In this document: piece after piece, positions 17,674 to 26,745 of the stretch
How positions within the stretch are numbered: the stretch's first letter is position 1
Layout of the letters: the number at the start of each line of letters is the position of its first letter
NCBI GenBank assembly: GCA_024643325.1
Contig: JAHEND010000019.1
Span: 1 to 35,249, forward strand
Direction of reading: 5' to 3'
Length of the DNA stretch: 35,249 nucleotides
DNA from: Sediminicola sp.
GTDB taxonomy: Bacteria > Bacteroidota > Bacteroidia > Flavobacteriales > Flavobacteriaceae
Notes under the pieces: generated by a model
Databases searched by the model: none
Told to the model about the DNA's origin: nothing
The model's input: only the letters and a program-made list of their open reading frames with translations
Program-made: the position numbers and the translations under genes

Positions 17674-18963
17674 TTATTGTAAATCTGGCGCTATGCGTTC
17701 CAATGCAGCAATAGTGAAATCCAAATCTTCATAACTCAAGGCGTCATTTAAAAAATAACTCTCATAAGCAGACGGGGGCAAATAAACCCCTTGTGCCAAC
17801 ATACCGTGAAAGTATTTTTTAAATATTTCATTGTCGCCCGCAGCGGCAGATGAAAAATCTATTACAGCGGCCTCACAAAAATGAACAGAAATCATGGAAC
17901 CCAGTCTATTGATCGTATGTGGAATACCGTGCTTAATTAGCACACCTTCTATTCCCATGTGTAAATAGGCTGTTTTTTCTGCCAAACGTTTAAATACCCC
18001 TTTGTCCTTTGATAGTGCTTGTAACATGGCCAATCCTGCACTCATAGCAAGCGGATTCCCAGACAGTGTTCCTGCCTGATACACCGGTCCATCTGGCGCC
18101 AAATAATTCATTATTTCTGCCCTAGCTGCAAAAGCACCAACAGGTAAACCCCCTCCAATTACTTTACCATAACAAACAATATCTGCTGGAACATCCAAAA
18201 CCTCTTGGGCCCCACCTGCTGCGAGTCTAAAACCAGTCATAACCTCATCAAAAACAAGTAATATACCCTCGTGGGTACAAAGTCTTTTAAGGCCTTGAAT
18301 AAAAGCAGCTTCTGGAGGAATACAGCCCATATTACCCGCTACTGGCTCAATGATAATTGCGGCAATATCACCCTTGTGTTCTTGCACCAATTGTTGCACC
18401 CCTTCCAAATCGTTATAATCTGCCAAAAGAGTGTCTTTTGCCGTTCCTTTTGTCACGCCAGGACTACTAGGAGCACCAAAAGTTACTGCACCACTTCCCG
18501 CCTGTATTAAGAAAGCGTCTGAATGTCCGTGGTAACAACCCTTAAATTTAATAATCTTATCTTTTTTAGTAAACCCCCTGGCCAAGCGAATGGCGCTCAT
18601 ACAGGCTTCTGTGCCTGAATTGACAAATCTAATTTTATCTATACCAGAGACCATACTCACTGCAAGTGAAGCCAATTCCGTTTCAATAGCAGTGGGCATT
18701 CCAAAAGAAGTGCCCAAAGCAGCTTTTTCTGTTACGGCTTTTAAAACAGGCTCATAAGCGTGCCCTAAAATAAGTGGGCCCCATGAGGCAATAAAATCTA
18801 CATACCTATTCCCATCTACGTCGTATAGGTACGCTCCCTTAGCGCGTTCAACAAAAATAGGAGTTCCACCAACTGCTTTAAAAGCCCTTACTGGAGAATT
18901 TACACCGCCTGGTATTACTTTCTGTGCCGCTTTAAAAAGGGCGCTACTTCTCTGATAATTCAT
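17674..18963 (-). CDS. hemL: Glutamate-1-semialdehyde 2,1-aminomutase
   Basis: A 429-aa cytoplasmic PLP enzyme making 5-aminolevulinate from glutamate-1-semialdehyde for heme synthesis. The N-terminus has the signature [15 protein letters not shown]-binding residues are visible: NSGTEA (115-120), D239 in [10 protein letters not shown], and Schiff-base K267 in [14 protein letters not shown]. Length is normal for the family. It is the last gene of a tight leftward operon: its ATG directly abuts the TAG of the upstream glucosaminidase gene (TAGATG). The operon ends at the bidirectional terminator. No other hem genes are in the window. Confidence 0.97.
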   Translation of the reverse strand: MNYQRSSALFKAAQKVIPGGVNSPVRAFKAVGGTPIFVERAKGAYLYDVDGNRYVDFIASWGPLILGHAYEPVLKAVTEKAALGTSFGMPTAIETELASLAVSMVSGIDKIRFVNSGTEACMSAIRLARGFTKKDKIIKFKGCYHGHSDAFLIQAGSGAVTFGAPSSPGVTKGTAKDTLLADYNDLEGVQQLVQEHKGDIAAIIIEPVAGNMGCIPPEAAFIQGLKRLCTHEGILLVFDEVMTGFRLAAGGAQEVLDVPADIVCYGKVIGGGLPVGAFAARAEIMNYLAPDGPVYQAGTLSGNPLAMSAGLAMLQALSKDKGVFKRLAEKTAYLHMGIEGVLIKHGIPHTINRLGSMISVHFCEAAVIDFSSAAAGDNEIFKKYFHGMLAQGVYLPPSAYESYFLNDALSYEDLDFTIAALERIAPDLQ

Positions 18964-19788
18964 CTATTCTATACTTATTTTAAGTGAGGTACCCACCTGA
19001 ATGTCATTGCTCCTAAGGCCATTGATCTTCTTGAGTGTGTCTACAGAAAGACCGTATTTTTGGGAAATCCCAAAAAGAGTGTCTCCCTTTTTAACCTGGT
19101 GCGTTCTGCCATTCGTTTGCCTATTTATAGGATTCTGATTGTTTTCTGTAATAATTTTTTGGGCTTTTCTCGGTTGGTCGTATTGGTCTAACCTATACTT
19201 TTCTATCTGAGCAATAAGCTTTGCTGGATACTTGGGATCAGTCGCATAGCCTGCTTTTTTTAATCCCCTCGCCCAAGCTTTATAATCTGTGATTCGGTAG
19301 TCAAATAAAAACGCATATCTGCTACCATTTACTAAAAACAAACTGTGGTCTCTGTAGGACTCTCTAGGATGTAGGTACTTCCTAAAGCACTCCCCTTTTT
19401 CATCATCGTCATGAGTGGTAGAAGGGCCCCGCCATTTGGTATGACATTTTATCCCAAAGTGGTTGTTAGACTTTCGGACCAAATTACTGCTGCCAGCACC
19501 GCTTTCTAAAAGTCCTTGGGCTAGAGTAATACTGGCCGGAATACCATAAGCTTCCATTTCATCTAAGGCAATGGGAGCGAAGGTACGAATGTACTCTTCT
19601 GCAGAATTAAAGGTATAGGTGGTGAATCCGTCTGTGTTTTCATCCAAGGATTTGTTGGGCTGAACCCCTTGTCTGCTTGATTTTTCGTAGGCCTTTTTTG
19701 CCTGAGCATAGCTGCGCTTCTTTTTTGCGAAACAACCACTGAGCAATAACGCAAAACAAACAAACCACAAAAAAGATTTCATTCTCAT
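18964..19788 (-). CDS. GH73 glucosaminidase lipoprotein with C-terminal LysM domain
   Basis: 274 aa from the start used here. It is a peptidoglycan hydrolase anchored as a lipoprotein (lipobox LSGC, Cys19). The GH73/FlgJ-like domain spans about residues 60-215, with the catalytic-Glu motif GLLESGAGS (E95), then SNNHFGIKCH and YAFLFDYRITDYKAWARGLKKAGYAT. A LysM domain (VKKGDTLFGISQKYGLS ... LRSNDIQVGTSLKI) occupies the last 45 residues and should bind peptidoglycan. I chose the ATG at 19786-19788 because it overlaps the upstream TGA as ATGA, a classic coupling junction. An ATG at 19797 and one at 19782 are also in frame. It sits in an operon between the PLP enzyme gene and hemL. Confidence 0.93.
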   Translation of the reverse strand: MRMKSFLWFVCFALLLSGCFAKKKRSYAQAKKAYEKSSRQGVQPNKSLDENTDGFTTYTFNSAEEYIRTFAPIALDEMEAYGIPASITLAQGLLESGAGSSNLVRKSNNHFGIKCHTKWRGPSTTHDDDEKGECFRKYLHPRESYRDHSLFLVNGSRYAFLFDYRITDYKAWARGLKKAGYATDPKYPAKLIAQIEKYRLDQYDQPRKAQKIITENNQNPINRQTNGRTHQVKKGDTLFGISQKYGLSVDTLKKINGLRSNDIQVGTSLKISIE

Positions 19789-20693
19789 AGCAACCATTTT
19801 ATACCCTGCTTCTGTAATTTTTCATTCATGCCTTCAATGGCTTGCAACCCCCCAGTATGAATCATTAGAATATGGGATCCAGATTCAAAATAATCATTCG
19901 CAATGAGGTCCATGACGCCAAAAACCATTTTAGCAGTATAAATGGGATCCAAAACTATGCCCGTATCAATGTTAAATTGGTTGGCAAAATGCACCAGTGA
20001 AGGGGTCACTTTTGCATAACCCCCAAAATGATACGATTCAAAAAGAGACCAATTATTCTGCTGGGTAAAATTACAAATATCTTTTTGCAAAAAAGCGCCT
20101 TTTAAAGCTGGAAATCCGAGAATTTCTTGATACTCAAATGCAGCTTCTGCCAATCCAGATAGCGTACCTCCAGTGCCCACAGCCACGGAAATATGCGTGA
20201 ATTTAGTATCCAACGCATGGAGTATTTCTGCACATCCCTTGACCGCTAATGCGTTGGTCCCCCCCTCTGGAATGAGATAAAAATGGCCAAAAGCTTCTTG
20301 TAATTTGGCCACAAATTGTGGCCGATGCTTTTCTCTATACGCCTCCCTAGTCACAAAATGAAAAGACATTCCATGAGATTTTGCTTTCTCAAGGGTCGGA
20401 TTCAAGGGTAGACTGGCCAATTCTTCTCCGCGAATTACCCCAATGGTTTTGAAACCGTGAACTGCTCCTGCGTAGGCTACCGCGGCAATGTGGTTTGAAA
20501 AAGCACCACCGAAGGTGAGCAGCGTATGCTGCTTTGCCACTTTAGCCGCTTGAATATTGTATTTTAACTTCCGGTATTTATTGCCTGAAATACCCGGGAA
20601 CAACAACTCCTCTCGCTTAAAAGCGAGCTGAATACCTTTTTCTCTGAGCAAAGGCAAGTCTATTTTGGTATATTGAGCTGTTTCGTTTATCAA
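19785..20693 (-). CDS. PLP-dependent ACC deaminase / D-cysteine desulfhydrase family enzyme
   Basis: A 302-aa fold-type II PLP enzyme. SGNKYRKLKYN places the PLP lysine at K39. GGAFSNHIAAVAYAG and the glycine-rich AVGTGGTLSGLAEA phosphate loop are present. The family includes 1-aminocyclopropane-1-carboxylate deaminase and D-cysteine desulfhydrase. In marine flavobacteria D-amino acid or thiol metabolism seems likelier than ethylene-precursor breakdown, but the sequence alone does not decide. The start is TTG (complement of 20691-20693): no ATG occurs near this point in frame, and the N-terminal length fits homologues as I remember them. It is the first gene of the operon with the glucosaminidase and hemL. 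Confidence 0.88.
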   Translation of the reverse strand: MINETAQYTKIDLPLLREKGIQLAFKREELLFPGISGNKYRKLKYNIQAAKVAKQHTLLTFGGAFSNHIAAVAYAGAVHGFKTIGVIRGEELASLPLNPTLEKAKSHGMSFHFVTREAYREKHRPQFVAKLQEAFGHFYLIPEGGTNALAVKGCAEILHALDTKFTHISVAVGTGGTLSGLAEAAFEYQEILGFPALKGAFLQKDICNFTQQNNWSLFESYHFGGYAKVTPSLVHFANQFNIDTGIVLDPIYTAKMVFGVMDLIANDYFESGSHILMIHTGGLQAIEGMNEKLQKQGIKWLL

Positions 20694-20760
20694 TGGGCTG
20701 ATCGGAAATTGTTTGTAAAATTCGTATTTTTAAAGCTTACAAAATAGCTTTTACCTCTAA

Positions 20761-20940
<180 letters not shown>

Positions 20941-21081
20941 CACTGCTTACCTAAAGTAGTCATGTTGCGCTGCCTAAATACCGTTCAATAATATTCCACC
21001 AGATGAATACTGGGAAAGGATGGCATGCTTTTTGATTTTATAATGATGTATTAAATATGTAATCTTTTTAAAACTAGATTT

Positions 21082-21642
21082 ATGATGAGACAAAAACTAT
21101 TATTCACATTACCGCTAATTACCTTTATGATGTTTCTCCATAGCTGCTCTAGCATAAAGGTTATTACAGATTACGATCCTAATGTTTCATTTGATCGCTA
21201 CAAGACCTACGCCTTTTACAAGGCAGGAATAGATCAGGTGAAAATTTCTGATTTAGACAAGAGAAGGATTTTAAAATCCTTAGAAAACAGCCTGCGAGAA
21301 AAAGGCTTTTCTGCCAGTGAGCAACCAGACATACTACTCAATTTTTTTACCAAAGAAGAAGCCCAAGTAGACATTTACAACAATGCCGGATTAGGATGGG
21401 GATGGGGCTGGAATCCATGGTTTTGGCCAGGAATGGGCATGCAAAATACTCAAGTGACTACCAGAGCAAAAGGACGTTTGTTTATAGACATAATAGACGC
21501 TAAAAGCAAAAGACTCCTTTGGCAAGGAAGTGGTGTAGGCTTTTTAGAGCCTCAAGACGACCCTGTAAAAAAACAAGCCAACATTCAAAAATTCGTCAAT
21601 GAAATCATGGCTGCTTACCCGCCATCGCTGGAAAAAAAATAA
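21082..21642 (+). CDS. DUF4136 family lipoprotein
   Basis: 186 aa. The lipobox HSC gives a lipidated Cys22. The family hallmark VITDYDPNVSFDRYKTYAF follows, then a body with RILKSLENSLREKGF and the late motif RLFIDIIDAKSKRLLWQGSGVG. A Gly/Trp-rich insert (GLGWGWGWNPWFWPGMG, about residues 109-125) interrupts the domain, as in several flavobacterial homologues I recall. It is probably periplasm-facing at the outer or inner membrane; the function is unknown. The gene converges on the GSCFA gene with a 34-bp gap containing no GC-rich terminator. Confidence 0.92.
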   Translation: MMRQKLLFTLPLITFMMFLHSCSSIKVITDYDPNVSFDRYKTYAFYKAGIDQVKISDLDKRRILKSLENSLREKGFSASEQPDILLNFFTKEEAQVDIYNNAGLGWGWGWNPWFWPGMGMQNTQVTTRAKGRLFIDIIDAKSKRLLWQGSGVGFLEPQDDPVKKQANIQKFVNEIMAAYPPSLEKK

Positions 21643-21676
21643 GCGCTTTTTAACTTGTAAAAACTCTCTTAAATTC

Positions 21677-22624
21677 TTAAAACATATGGGGGTATTGCTC
21701 TTTAATTTTTGCCATACGCGTTTCCAATGTGTGCAGAAATTTTTTATGTGCTTCAGCGGTTGGATTTAAGGGTCTATGTTCTAACCCATTTTGAATAGAG
21801 ACCACCTCTTTAAGAAGCTTTTTTGTGGGTGGCGTAAAAGTAGCTTCAACCAATGATTCCCATATATACGCTATGGCCAACTCATTGGGATGAATTAAGT
21901 CCATTTTATAGAAACGATAGTCTCTCAATTCATCCATTACAATTTCATAAGATGGAAAATAAGCGACTATTTTTAAATCCTTAGTATTTTCCTTATGCGA
22001 ATGAATGCCAGCCAATAAATGTGCTTTACCAATAGTGTTTTCTATAAATCCATCTTTTAAATGTCTTACAGGAGAAACGGTATAGATCAGTTTTAGATCA
22101 GGATTAATTTTTACTAAGGCATCTTGAATTTTTGCTAGAGCATTTTCAATCGCAGTAATAGAAGCCAATTCTTTTTGGAATAAGTCACCGGGTTGCTTAT
22201 GACAATTAGTGACCGTTGTATGATTCAAAATATAGCCCCAAGCAGTTCCTAAAGTAACAAAGACATGAGAGGCTTTCTTTAAAAAATCATGGCCTAGATC
22301 AATCACTTCATTGGCATTTCTAAGGGCATCTGATAGAACTGCTCGGCTCATAGAAGAGTGAAGCTCATAAGAATGCCATTGCTCTTGATGAAAAAAAAAC
22401 GCCTCTTCCGTAAAATAATGCTTAAACACCATTCTTTGCACCAAGGAGGCGAGCGGAATAGGATGAAATACAATACCAAAGGGGTTGCTTAGAGTCTTGA
22501 ATTGGTGCTTTGCAAAAAAAGCACCTATATGATCACTGAAACAAGAACCCAAGAGCAATATTTGAGCGTCGTAATCTATTTGAAAGTTCAAATTAGATAA
22601 AGGCACCTTAGTTTGTAGCTCCAT
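21677..22624 (-). CDS. GSCFA domain protein
   Basis: A 315-aa protein without a signal peptide. The eponymous motif LLLGSCFSDHIGAFF lies near residues 24-39, with NPFGIVFHP, FVTLGTAWGY and TVSPVRHLKDG downstream. GSCFA proteins are related to SGNH/GDSL hydrolases: the Ser of GSCF is the likely nucleophile, and the late DLIHPNELA resembles the family's Asp/His block. The physiological substrate is unknown. The ATG is 11 bp after the alaS stop, so the two genes form a leftward operon, a pairing I recall from other Bacteroidota. Confidence 0.93.
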   Translation of the reverse strand: MELQTKVPLSNLNFQIDYDAQILLLGSCFSDHIGAFFAKHQFKTLSNPFGIVFHPIPLASLVQRMVFKHYFTEEAFFFHQEQWHSYELHSSMSRAVLSDALRNANEVIDLGHDFLKKASHVFVTLGTAWGYILNHTTVTNCHKQPGDLFQKELASITAIENALAKIQDALVKINPDLKLIYTVSPVRHLKDGFIENTIGKAHLLAGIHSHKENTKDLKIVAYFPSYEIVMDELRDYRFYKMDLIHPNELAIAYIWESLVEATFTPPTKKLLKEVVSIQNGLEHRPLNPTAEAHKKFLHTLETRMAKIKEQYPHMF

Positions 22625-22635
22625 TTAGGTGGGAT

Positions 22636-25275
22636 CTATTCTGTTATAAAATCTTTTGCATGAGCAATGGCCTCTGCAATACCTCCAGGGTTTTTACCCC
22701 CTGCTGTGGCAAAGAATGCTTGGCCTCCACCACCACCTTGTATATACTTCCCTAATGTCTTCACTACTTGTCCAGCGTTTAGTGACTTTTCAGCCACGAG
22801 CTCTTTAGAAATATAGCAAGCCAACAATGCTTTCTCATCATATTCAGCCCCCAAAAGCAAAAAAGTGTTTGGACTCTGGGCAGCCAATTCAAAACATAAA
22901 TCTTTCATTGCTGCGGCGTTCAAAGAGACCTCTGCTGCTAAGAAACGCACCCCATTAATTTCTTCAAAGGATGCTGCCAAAGATTTTCCTACATCTCCAG
23001 CCTTTTCCTTTTGAAGTGCTGTTAGGGAAGCTTTTAACTGTCCAAACTCCTCCTGAAGCTTTTGAATAGCGGTTACTGGGTCAGAATTAATTTGCAATTG
23101 ACTTAAGACCTGTTGCAAAGTCTGATCTGTTTTTAAATAATACTCTTTAACGGCATCTGAAGTAATGGCTTCAATCCTTCTGATTCCAGAAGCCACAGCA
23201 GATTCCCCGGTGATTTTAAACTGCCAAATGTCACCTGTATTCTTTACATGAGTCCCTCCACACAATTCAATGGAATGCCCAAAACGGATACTTCTCACAG
23301 TGTCTCCGTACTTTTCTCCAAATAAGGCCATAGCGCCGTCTGCTTGTGCTTGAGCTATAGGAAGGTTTCTGTGCTCTTCTAAAGGGATATGCCCGTCTAT
23401 TCTAGCGTTTACATAATCTTCTACCTCTTTAAGTTGTTCTGTAGTTACTTTTGAAAAGTGAGAAAAATCAAAACGCAGGTACTTAGAGTGAACCGCAGAT
23501 CCTTTTTGCTCCACATGAGTGCCCAGTATGGATCTTAATGCCTGATGTAATAAGTGTGTGGCCGTATGGTTTTTAGACGTTCTGTCTCGCTGTTTTTTGT
23601 CTACGGATGCTTTGAAAGAAGCCCTTGGATCTTTTGGAAGGGTATTTGAAAAATGAATAATTTCATTGTTTTCCTTTTTAGTATCTACAATATAAGTCAC
23701 ATCCCCGTTGGGTGCCTCTAAATAGCCTTTATCTCCAACTTGCCCACCACCTTCTGGATAAAAAGGCGTTAAGTTAAATACCAATTGGTACATTTCTCCT
23801 TCTTTTTTTGAAGTGATTTTTCTATACTTAGCAATTTTAACTTGCGTCTCTAGAAGGTCATAACCAATAAACTCCTGAGTGTCGTCTTCCATCAAAACTT
23901 CCCAATCTTCTTTTGAAACTTCAGAAGCCGCTCTTGAGCGTTGCTTTTGAGCCTGCATTGATTTTTCGAATCCTGTTTGATCCAACGCATAGCCTCTTTC
24001 AGAAAGTATTAGAGCGGTTAAATCAATAGGGAACCCATAAGTATCGTATAATTCAAATGCTTTTTCCCCTGCTAGAACCTTATCTTTTGCAGTGAGAATA
24101 AGTGTGTCTAGTAGCTGCAATCCTTGCTCTAATGTTCTTAAGAATGATTGCTCTTCTTCTTTAATGACATTTTCTATTAATTGCTTTTGGGCTTTTAATT
24201 CAGGAAATGCATCTCCCATGGTTTTAGAGAGTACTTGGACCAATTTAAACATAAAGGGTTCCTTGGTGTTTAAAAAAGTAAACCCATAACGTATGGCCCT
24301 TCTAAGTATTCTTCTGATTACATAGCCAGCACCTGTATTACTTGGTAATTGACCATCTGCTATAGAAAAAGCTACTGCTCTAATGTGATCTGCAATAACC
24401 CTAATAGCAATATCTGTAGGGGTATCTTTGCCATAAGCACTACCACTTATGACTTCTATTTCTTTAATAATAGGGGTAAACACATCTGTGTCGTAATTGG
24501 ACTGAACCCCTTGTAAAACCATACAAAGCCTTTCAAATCCCATTCCTGTGTCTACATGCTTTGCAGGAAGTGGCTCTAAAACACCATTGGCTTTTCTATT
24601 GAATTGCATAAAAACCAAATTCCAAATCTCCACTACTTGAGGGTGATCCATATTGACCAAACTAGCTCCTGAAACAGCTGCTTTCTCTTCTGGAGTACGA
24701 ATATCTACATGGATTTCTGAACAAGGACCACAGGGACCTTGGTCACCCATTTCCCAAAAATTATCTTTCTTATTGCCAAATAAAATTTGTGATTCAGGTA
24801 CAATCTCTTTCCATAAAGACAATGCTTCTGCATCCATCTCTAATTGATCTGCATCTTTACTGCCTTCAAAAACAGTCACATACAAACTACTGGGGTCAAT
24901 TTTAAATACGTCTACCAATAAAGACCAGGCCCATTGTATGGCTTCTTTTTTAAAATAACCATCTACATTGTCTTTTGACACACCAAAACTCCAATTACCA
25001 AGCATCTCAAACATGGTATGGTGATATGTATCCTTACCCACTTCTTCCAAGTCATTGTGCTTACCACTGACCCTCAAACATTTTTGGGTATCTGCAACCC
25101 TTTGATTTTTAGGAATAGTATTTCCCAAAAAATATGGCTTAAAAGGATTCATCCCTGCATTAGTGAACATGAGGGTTGGGTCATCCTTAATTACCATTGG
25201 AGAAGAAGGCACTATTTGATGGTTTTTATCTTTAAAAAAAGCTAAAAATTGGGCTCTAATATCTTGAGATTTCAT
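22636..25275 (-). CDS. alaS: Alanyl-tRNA synthetase
   Basis: 879 aa from the start used here; charges tRNA-Ala in the cytoplasm. The N-terminal class II core has [16 protein letters not shown] and [12 protein letters not shown]. The editing domain carries [11 protein letters not shown] (about residue 569) and the zinc-site CGGTH (Cys near 672). The C-Ala domain ends with the glycine-rich [19 protein letters not shown]. Length matches the E. coli enzyme. I preferred the ATG at 25275 ([14 protein letters not shown]) because that is the family's usual N-terminus; an ATG two codons upstream (25281) is also possible. It is divergent from the M23 peptidase gene and co-directional with the GSCFA gene. 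Confidence 0.97.
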   Translation of the reverse strand: MKSQDIRAQFLAFFKDKNHQIVPSSPMVIKDDPTLMFTNAGMNPFKPYFLGNTIPKNQRVADTQKCLRVSGKHNDLEEVGKDTYHHTMFEMLGNWSFGVSKDNVDGYFKKEAIQWAWSLLVDVFKIDPSSLYVTVFEGSKDADQLEMDAEALSLWKEIVPESQILFGNKKDNFWEMGDQGPCGPCSEIHVDIRTPEEKAAVSGASLVNMDHPQVVEIWNLVFMQFNRKANGVLEPLPAKHVDTGMGFERLCMVLQGVQSNYDTDVFTPIIKEIEVISGSAYGKDTPTDIAIRVIADHIRAVAFSIADGQLPSNTGAGYVIRRILRRAIRYGFTFLNTKEPFMFKLVQVLSKTMGDAFPELKAQKQLIENVIKEEEQSFLRTLEQGLQLLDTLILTAKDKVLAGEKAFELYDTYGFPIDLTALILSERGYALDQTGFEKSMQAQKQRSRAASEVSKEDWEVLMEDDTQEFIGYDLLETQVKIAKYRKITSKKEGEMYQLVFNLTPFYPEGGGQVGDKGYLEAPNGDVTYIVDTKKENNEIIHFSNTLPKDPRASFKASVDKKQRDRTSKNHTATHLLHQALRSILGTHVEQKGSAVHSKYLRFDFSHFSKVTTEQLKEVEDYVNARIDGHIPLEEHRNLPIAQAQADGAMALFGEKYGDTVRSIRFGHSIELCGGTHVKNTGDIWQFKITGESAVASGIRRIEAITSDAVKEYYLKTDQTLQQVLSQLQINSDPVTAIQKLQEEFGQLKASLTALQKEKAGDVGKSLAASFEEINGVRFLAAEVSLNAAAMKDLCFELAAQSPNTFLLLGAEYDEKALLACYISKELVAEKSLNAGQVVKTLGKYIQGGGGGQAFFATAGGKNPGGIAEAIAHAKDFITE

Positions 25276-25383
25276 GGGCATTTAAATATTTTACTACTGC
25301 TAAGCACTAAAAAAACAACTGGTTTAAATTGTGAATATTTCTTAAGCTTTTCTCAAAACTATGAGCGAAAGAAAAACAATGTT

Positions 25384-25391
25384 TATATTTG
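25384..25391 (+). promoter_or_regulatory. -7 box upstream of the M23-MerR operon
   Basis: TATATTTG matches TAnnTTTG exactly and lies 46 bp before the M23 ATG, implying a leader of about 40 nt. No strong TTG is visible at -33. Confidence 0.5.
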
Positions 25392-25437
25392 TTTTAATGC
25401 TGCTAACAACGGCACAAAAATAGCATAAATTCCAGAG

Positions 25438-26415
25438 ATGTCTAAGGTAAAATACTATTACGACGCAGATACGCTTTCTTACCGTGAAATTTCGGATAAG
25501 AAAACCACTCGTTTTAAAAAGGCGGTTTTATTCCTTTTAGCCTCTTTTTTATTTGGTATGATGGGTTTATTATTTCTACTCAACACTTCAATAGTAAATA
25601 CTCCCAAGGAATTGAGTCTGTCCAGAGAGCTTAAAAATTTAAGTTTTCAATTTGAACAACTCAATAAAAAAATGGATGAAGCTACTGCTGTATTGGCAGA
25701 TGTTGAAAATAGAGACAATACTATTTACAGGGTTTATTTTGAAGCAAATCCAATTCCTGAATCTCAAAGAAAAGCTGGATTCGGAGGACTAAACAGGTAC
25801 AAAGCTTTAGAGGGATACGCACATTCAAATCTAATTATCAATACGGCTAAGAAACTTGATATTCTTCAAAAACAGTTGGTGGTTCAGTCTAAATCGCTAG
25901 ATGAAATTAGCAGCCTTGCTTCGGAAAAAGAGGCACTACTCGCTGCTATTCCCTCCATACAACCAATTTCAAACCAAGACCTGACTAGAATGGCTTCTGG
26001 ATTTGGATGGCGCTCAGACCCTTTCAATAAGGTGAGAAAAAAACATTGGGGAATGGATTTCACCGCTCCAAGAGGCACGCCTGTTTACGCCACCGGTAAT
26101 GGACGAATTCTCAGAGCAGACCAAAGGGCTACCGGATTTGGGAAACACATTCGAATAGACCATGGTTTTGGTTATGTAACCATCTATGCGCACTTAAGTC
26201 AATATAATGTAAGAAGGGGACAAAAAATTAAAAGAGGAGACATTATTGGTTACGTAGGGAGTACTGGGCGTTCTCAGGCACCTCACCTTCATTACGAGGT
26301 GTGGAAAGACAAGAAAAAAATTAACCCTATAAATTTCTATACAGGAACTCTTAGCCCTGCAGAATTTGAGAACTTACTGCGATTTGCCAACCAAGAAAAT
26401 CAATCTTTAGATTAA
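25438..26415 (+). CDS. M23 family (LytM-type) membrane-anchored endopeptidase
   Basis: 325 aa. One transmembrane helix (about residues 30-50) follows a basic cytoplasmic N-terminus. A periplasmic coiled-coil region (about 58-175) links it to a C-terminal LytM domain. Zinc ligands are intact: H203 and D207 in HWGMDFTAPRG, and the HLH motif with H283 and H285 in APHLHYEVW. It should cut peptidoglycan cross-bridges or activate amidases. The stop overlaps the start of the MerR gene (TAATG), so the two are co-translated. It is divergent from alaS, an arrangement I recall from other Flavobacteriaceae. Confidence 0.95.
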   Translation: MSKVKYYYDADTLSYREISDKKTTRFKKAVLFLLASFLFGMMGLLFLLNTSIVNTPKELSLSRELKNLSFQFEQLNKKMDEATAVLADVENRDNTIYRVYFEANPIPESQRKAGFGGLNRYKALEGYAHSNLIINTAKKLDILQKQLVVQSKSLDEISSLASEKEALLAAIPSIQPISNQDLTRMASGFGWRSDPFNKVRKKHWGMDFTAPRGTPVYATGNGRILRADQRATGFGKHIRIDHGFGYVTIYAHLSQYNVRRGQKIKRGDIIGYVGSTGRSQAPHLHYEVWKDKKKINPINFYTGTLSPAEFENLLRFANQENQSLD

Positions 26416-26741
26416 TGCAAAGCCTTCCAGACAAAAGATATTACAGCATTGGTGAAGTGGCTAAAGCGTTTGAGGTAAACACCTCTCTTATTCGTTTTTG
26501 GGAAACCACTTTTGACATTCTCAAGCCTAAGAAAAATGCTAAGGGCAATAGAAAATTCACCCCTGAAGACATTAAAAATCTTCAGCTTATATATCATTTA
26601 GTTAAAGAAAAAGGCTACACCCTTGAGGGAGCTAAGGCACATTTAAAAGTTTCTAAAAATAAAACGCTAGATAATTTAGACCTAGTGAAAAGACTGTCTT
26701 TAGTAAAAGAAGAACTCTTAAAAATAAAATCGCAGCTATAA
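26415..26741 (+). CDS. MerR family transcriptional regulator
   Basis: 108 aa. The MerR winged-helix signature is clear: YYSIGEVAKAFEVNTSLIRFWE (helix-turn-helix) then LKPKKNAKGNRKFTPEDI (wing), followed by a helix that should form the dimerisation coil (LVKEKGYTLEGAKAHL, then a Lys-rich tail). There is no C-terminal ligand or metal-binding domain and no cysteine, so it is the short class of MerR proteins. Translation is coupled to the M23 peptidase, suggesting control linked to cell-wall remodelling; the targets are unknown. Its stop lies only 4 bp from the convergent OMP gene's stop. Confidence 0.94.
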   Translation: MQSLPDKRYYSIGEVAKAFEVNTSLIRFWETTFDILKPKKNAKGNRKFTPEDIKNLQLIYHLVKEKGYTLEGAKAHLKVSKNKTLDNLDLVKRLSLVKEELLKIKSQL

Positions 26742-26745
26742 ATAT

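Noticed and set aside
21643-21676. TTTTTA...TAAAAA inverted repeat between the convergent DUF4136 and GSCFA genes
   Set aside because: The stem is only A-T pairs and too weak to be called a terminator.
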